This document shows, piece after piece, positions 60,301 to 64,000 of a stretch of 64,000 nt of DNA. Location: positions 2,108,001 through 2,172,000 of the forward strand of contig JAXRKN010000040.1 of NCBI GenBank assembly GCA_038502055.1, read 5' to 3'. Source of the stretch: Tanytarsus gracilentus. Taxonomy: Eukaryota > Arthropoda > Insecta > Diptera > Chironomidae. The first letter of the stretch is position 1, and each line of letters opens with the position of its first letter. The notes below the pieces were generated by a model. It saw nothing but the letters and a program-made list of their open reading frames with translations, was not told the origin of the DNA and ran no database searches. A program made the position numbers and the translations under genes.

Positions 60301-63300
60301 TTTGCAAAAATTGTTCGAGGGGTTAAGGTTCATTAGAACTAATCGATTGCAATTTAACTGTAAATATTACTCAAGAGATTACAACGATGATAGTAGTTAA
60401 ACAACTTTGTAATGAATGTGCAGCAATTACTAGAAAATGTGATGAAATCTTGATAAAAAAATTATTCTGCAAGATCACCGTTTGCAACGTCGTTGATGCA
60501 TTCCGTGCATTTACGCATGAATGAACATTATGCGGCGCGTTATGTGAAGTCAAACTGTGAATAATTCAAAGGATGAAAATTTATGATGCTCACATTAGAT
60601 CTGATGATAGAGCGTACAAAGAAACTCGATAAAAATCGCTGCGATGAAATGCGAGGGAGAGAAATGACAAATATGAAAATTGTTTTATGGAAAAACATTT
60701 CTCATAAATTTCCTTTTCTCTTTCTTGGGGTTACGTTTTATGATTTCATCTCAAACACTGCACTAATGGAATTATATTTTGTCTTACAAATTTCCTTCAA
60801 TTTTGAGGGTGAAGATTATGGTTTGCAAACTCTCCAGCATAAAGGATTAGACAGAAATATTTTTGGCAATTTTCACGCTCTCGAAAGCATTAGTCAGGAT
60901 TAAAAAAAGACGCAAATTGATCCAACAAATTAAGTCAACACATTCTCAATTGATGCAGATTATTATCAGCAATCAACTTAAATGTAATTCATAAAGTGAT
61001 TGCATGAGAGGACGTACCCCTTCGCGTTGTCGCTGTGAATTTATACAGAGGGTGGCTTTGTGACAAAACATTTTCTCGTTGCAGTCAAATGGAAAAAGGG
61101 CTCGAGAGTTGTTGACAGTGTTTTTTAAATCATCCCTTGAGATCTTTATTTTTTGTGGTTCGCTTAATCACTAGAACAGTCTCTTTTTTCGCAATGACTT
61201 TTCCTTTTAAAATTTTTCACAATTTTTTTTATGATCAAACTGATCATAAATCATTTCAATGTGAAATTTATTCACGGAAAGAGAAAATCAAGAAAAAATA
61301 AATTCACTCTGACATTTCTTTATTTTTCATCATGATACAACACAGCACTTTCCGCATCACTAACTTTGCACAACAAAAAGTTTTTCATCCTTGCTCTCCC
61401 AAATGACAAAGTAGAGAAAAACTAAACAGTTAAGATGCAATTTAAAGATAGAGCGAAAGCAATAAAACAAGCAATTGTGCAGCAACTATTTAATGAATTC
61501 GCAATGGACCATTTTTTTCCTCCGAGATAAATATCTTTTAATTTATCTCTTCTTCTTATGTCATGCCTTTCCCAATCCAATTTTGTATTCACAGTCGTAT
61601 GCGCATTTGTTCATCGTAATGGAAACAAAATGCGACAAAAGAAGAAAAACTTTGTAAGATTTTATGGATGATGCGAAAGTTTATGTAAATAAACGTCAGT
61701 CAATCCATCAATTACTTCCCCATGCACCCTCATGAAGTGATTTTCATGTTTTTCCTCCTCTCAAATTGATTTCTTTGCGGAGATTGATTGTTGTTGTAGA
61801 CATGTCATGTTTGCATTCGAGGAAAAAAGGAAGTGTACAAAGTTTTGCAGTCATTTCCGGGTTTTTCATTGCTTTGAGTCATCTTTGGCTCTGGTTGTAC
61901 TTTAATTTTATGTAAAAATTATCATTATTTTAATTAACACAGCATCAAAGTCGCGATAATGATCTCATGATGCCAACTCCCAAGCACGACAATTATATTT
62001 TCCACTTCATGCGGCGCAAACTTCATTATTTTGTGGTTTATTAATTTCAATTCATTTACATAAAGAACTTTTTATGTCATTTCATCCCTCATAATTTAGA
62101 AATTCATTCAAACAAGTTTTTTATCGCCTTTTGCGAGTTTTATGATCTTGAAATTTTGTTTCTTTCAGAGATGGAAAATTTTAACAATCATTTTTTAATG
62201 ATGATTAAAATTAAAATATTAATTTTAGTCAAAAAAATATTTCTTATGAAAGATATAAAATTAAAAATTTCACAAAAATAGTTTAAGCCAAAGAAATTTT
62301 ATATTATTAGACCTGATAACTTATCAGTGATAAGTTACACAATATTTAATTCATTGTTAATTAAATTAACATGTCAAAGATATCTTTTTTTATGTAGTTT
62401 AAAATATGTAGTTTTAAGAACTTTTATCTCTCTACCAGACATTTCAGTTTTGAGAAATCCTTTGCCAAAAAAAATTTTCTCTATGGATTTGCTATATGCT
62501 GCATGTTATGTCATTGTTTTTCCCCATATGAGGCGCCAGTAAGTCGTGAAACTTTGCTCAGCATTTTTTTCCAGCAAATTTTAATGTTCCTCACGAAAGT
62601 GCCTTTCACCCGGAGCCATTTATTATTTGCTCTTCCCATCCAGTTTTATTTTCATCGCAAGCCATGAGAACTCAATGTTTAGTTGTTGGTTATTGGCGCC
62701 ATCAAGATCGTCGTATTTCAGACTCTTAATTTCCCCTCAAAACCGAACCAATTTTGGCTTGCACATGAGAATTTTCCTTTTTTGGAAATTTTTCGATTTT
62801 ATTTCTCCGCGAAAAATGTCTCATGACTCATGTCGGGGAAATTCTCTCCTACAAAAATCTTTTTGTTACATCCCTCGCAGCCTTGCTACCGCGCATAAGC
62901 AAATAAAATTTTACTGGTGGCAAGCATGCCTTCTGTAAAATGGCGGGTTTTCTTTGCCAGACATGAAATCAATGCATTTCCTCAACAAACATTAAAATTC
63001 TTTATTAAAATTGCTCTTAAAATGAAATGTTACATTGCTTTGAGTAAAATTGCTATGCAAATAGCTAAATAAGTCGATTGTGGTTTCAGCACGAATGCGT
63101 CATCACTCGCTTCAAAGATTATCCCCAAGAATCGTCTTCGCTTTCTCAATTTCTCCTTTGAAATGTTTAATTAATTTATTGCTTTAGACAGATAATTTTT
63201 TTAATAAATTTACTTTCATTTTTTGGATCTCTTCCGCTGAATCGAGACATTCATACTCGCAGCACTTTTCACCTATTCGAAATCTTTTGCAATACTAAAA

Positions 63301-63740
63301 ATATATTTTAGACTTTCGCAGAATATAAATCTAGAATTTATCTTACATAAGGTGGCTCGCAAAAAATTGAGCGACACCAAAGCGCTTCAGAGTGATAGCA
63401 GACACAGAGCGAGCAAACACTGGGACCAGGAACATATAAATTTCCATGCGAGACTAAAAATTAAGAAGTAAACTTTTTTTTGTGGCCATGATCCAAAAAT
63501 TATCCATACTTATATTTCCATAATAGTCGACACAATCCTCTTCAAGTGCGTCTAAAAAGGAATTTTTAGACATTTAATAAATTTTCTCTTGTGAAGCTCA
63601 CCAGTAGGTCTTGAAATGAAAATTAGTGCCAATAAAATCGTCGATGCTGATAACATTTGAATCGATTTCATTTTTAAATCTGTAAAGTTCACCTCTTATC
63701 TTTCACACACTCTGCAAACTGATGACATTGCGAGTTTTTT
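57396..63740. other. 6.3-kb gene-poor region
   Basis: The first ~150 bases must hold the GCDH promoter, but no canonical core element stood out. The rest has only A/T-driven ORFs (up to 106 codons, 60583-60903) with no recognised similarity. A hairpin with 10-bp arms lies at 62317-62337. It may be intronic or regulatory DNA of a neighbouring gene outside the window. Confidence 0.45.
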
Positions 63741-63932
63741 TCACGATTTTAATTTTAACTTGATGTGAGTGATAAATAAATTTTTAATTAGAGCGGTGAC
63801 ACCTGAATTGATGGAAAAATTGCGAGAAAAACCGCGGTGGGAAAATTGGCGATTACATTTAAAATGAATCGCAGCTGTGCAACTGATAAGAAGCAACACA
63901 GTAGAACTGGCAGCATAAACAGTAATTTTCAT
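63741..63932 (-). CDS. Possible small secreted peptide or first exon with signal peptide
   Basis: From the ATG at 63932 the frame reads MKITVYAASSTVLLLISCTA, a textbook signal-peptide shape (Lys at position 2, hydrophobic core, small residues at the end). It continues for about 43 residues with Cys, His and Arg to a stop at 63741 (63 residues in all). A possible donor (CAG|GTGTC) near 63804 would end a first exon after FSINSG. No family is recognised, and one short ORF with a hydrophobic start is not rare in A+T-rich DNA. Confidence 0.22.
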   Translation of the reverse strand: MKITVYAASSTVLLLISCTAAIHFKCNRQFSHRGFSRNFSINSGVTALIKNLFITHIKLKLKS

Positions 63933-64000
63933 TATGTAACGCAAAATGTTCACGTCCAATAGACGGAGAGAATCGAGAGTGAGATGCGCATTAGAAAATT

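Noticed and set aside
1..64000. tRNA, rRNA, CRISPR, insertion-sequence or retroviral features
   Set aside because: Looked for B-box-like GGTTCGA motifs, terminal repeats with target duplications, spaced direct repeats and transposase or reverse-transcriptase motifs by eye; none was convincing.

Overview
The window is nuclear DNA of an insect, most likely a lower dipteran (midge or mosquito grade). The evidence is strong A+T richness, short introns (about 50-110 bp) in the compact genes, arthropod core-promoter motifs (initiator plus DPE), and gene products that resemble fly orthologues: Drop/Msx, Rhea/talin with a long C-terminal extension, and a Sallimus-like titin tail. No bacterial, viral or organellar features were seen. 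The species cannot be named from sequence alone.

Layout. (1) 1-920 (+): 3' end of a giant muscle protein gene, with two fibronectin III domains and a short tail, probably sallimus/titin. (2) 2207-3154 (-): a three-exon Msx-class homeobox gene (Drop) with a clear Inr+DPE promoter at 3267-3301, followed by about 12.6 kb without recognisable genes that probably holds its regulatory DNA. (3) 15.9-25.1 kb: a dense housekeeping cluster. Condensin Cap-G (-) and actin-histidine methyltransferase SETD3 (+) are divergent. MOZART1 (+) follows SETD3. The complex III chaperone UQCC1 (-) converges on MOZART1 and shares a 160-bp divergent promoter with the SPOUT methyltransferase SPOUT1/CENP-32 (+). (4) 25.2-37.2 kb (-): the complete 11-exon talin (rhea) gene, 2808 codons, convergent with SPOUT1. 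(5) 37.2-55.9 kb: a long stretch with no recognisable gene. It contains a good candidate for a distal talin promoter and first exon at about 46.2 kb (-) and a promoter-like block with a strong + strand splice donor at 54.90 kb. (6) 55977-57395 (-): glutaryl-CoA dehydrogenase with a 27-nt microexon. (7) 57.4-64 kb: mostly featureless, ending in a small ORF with a signal-peptide-like start.

Exon models were built by hand from reading frame, splice-site consensus, phase agreement and recall of the protein families. All coding exons join in frame and the totals are multiples of three. Two genes concern muscle and adhesion (the sallimus-like protein and talin); the cluster is a mix of cell-division (Cap-G, MOZART1, SPOUT1/CENP-32) and mitochondrial (UQCC1) functions, with no sign that the genes share a pathway.

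The most interesting observation is an apparent alternative last exon (28871-28996, -) inside the largest internal talin intron. It has a phase-matched acceptor, a 41-codon tail, a stop and an immediate AATAAA, and would produce a talin lacking the last two rod bundles, the dimerisation helix and the C-terminal extension.
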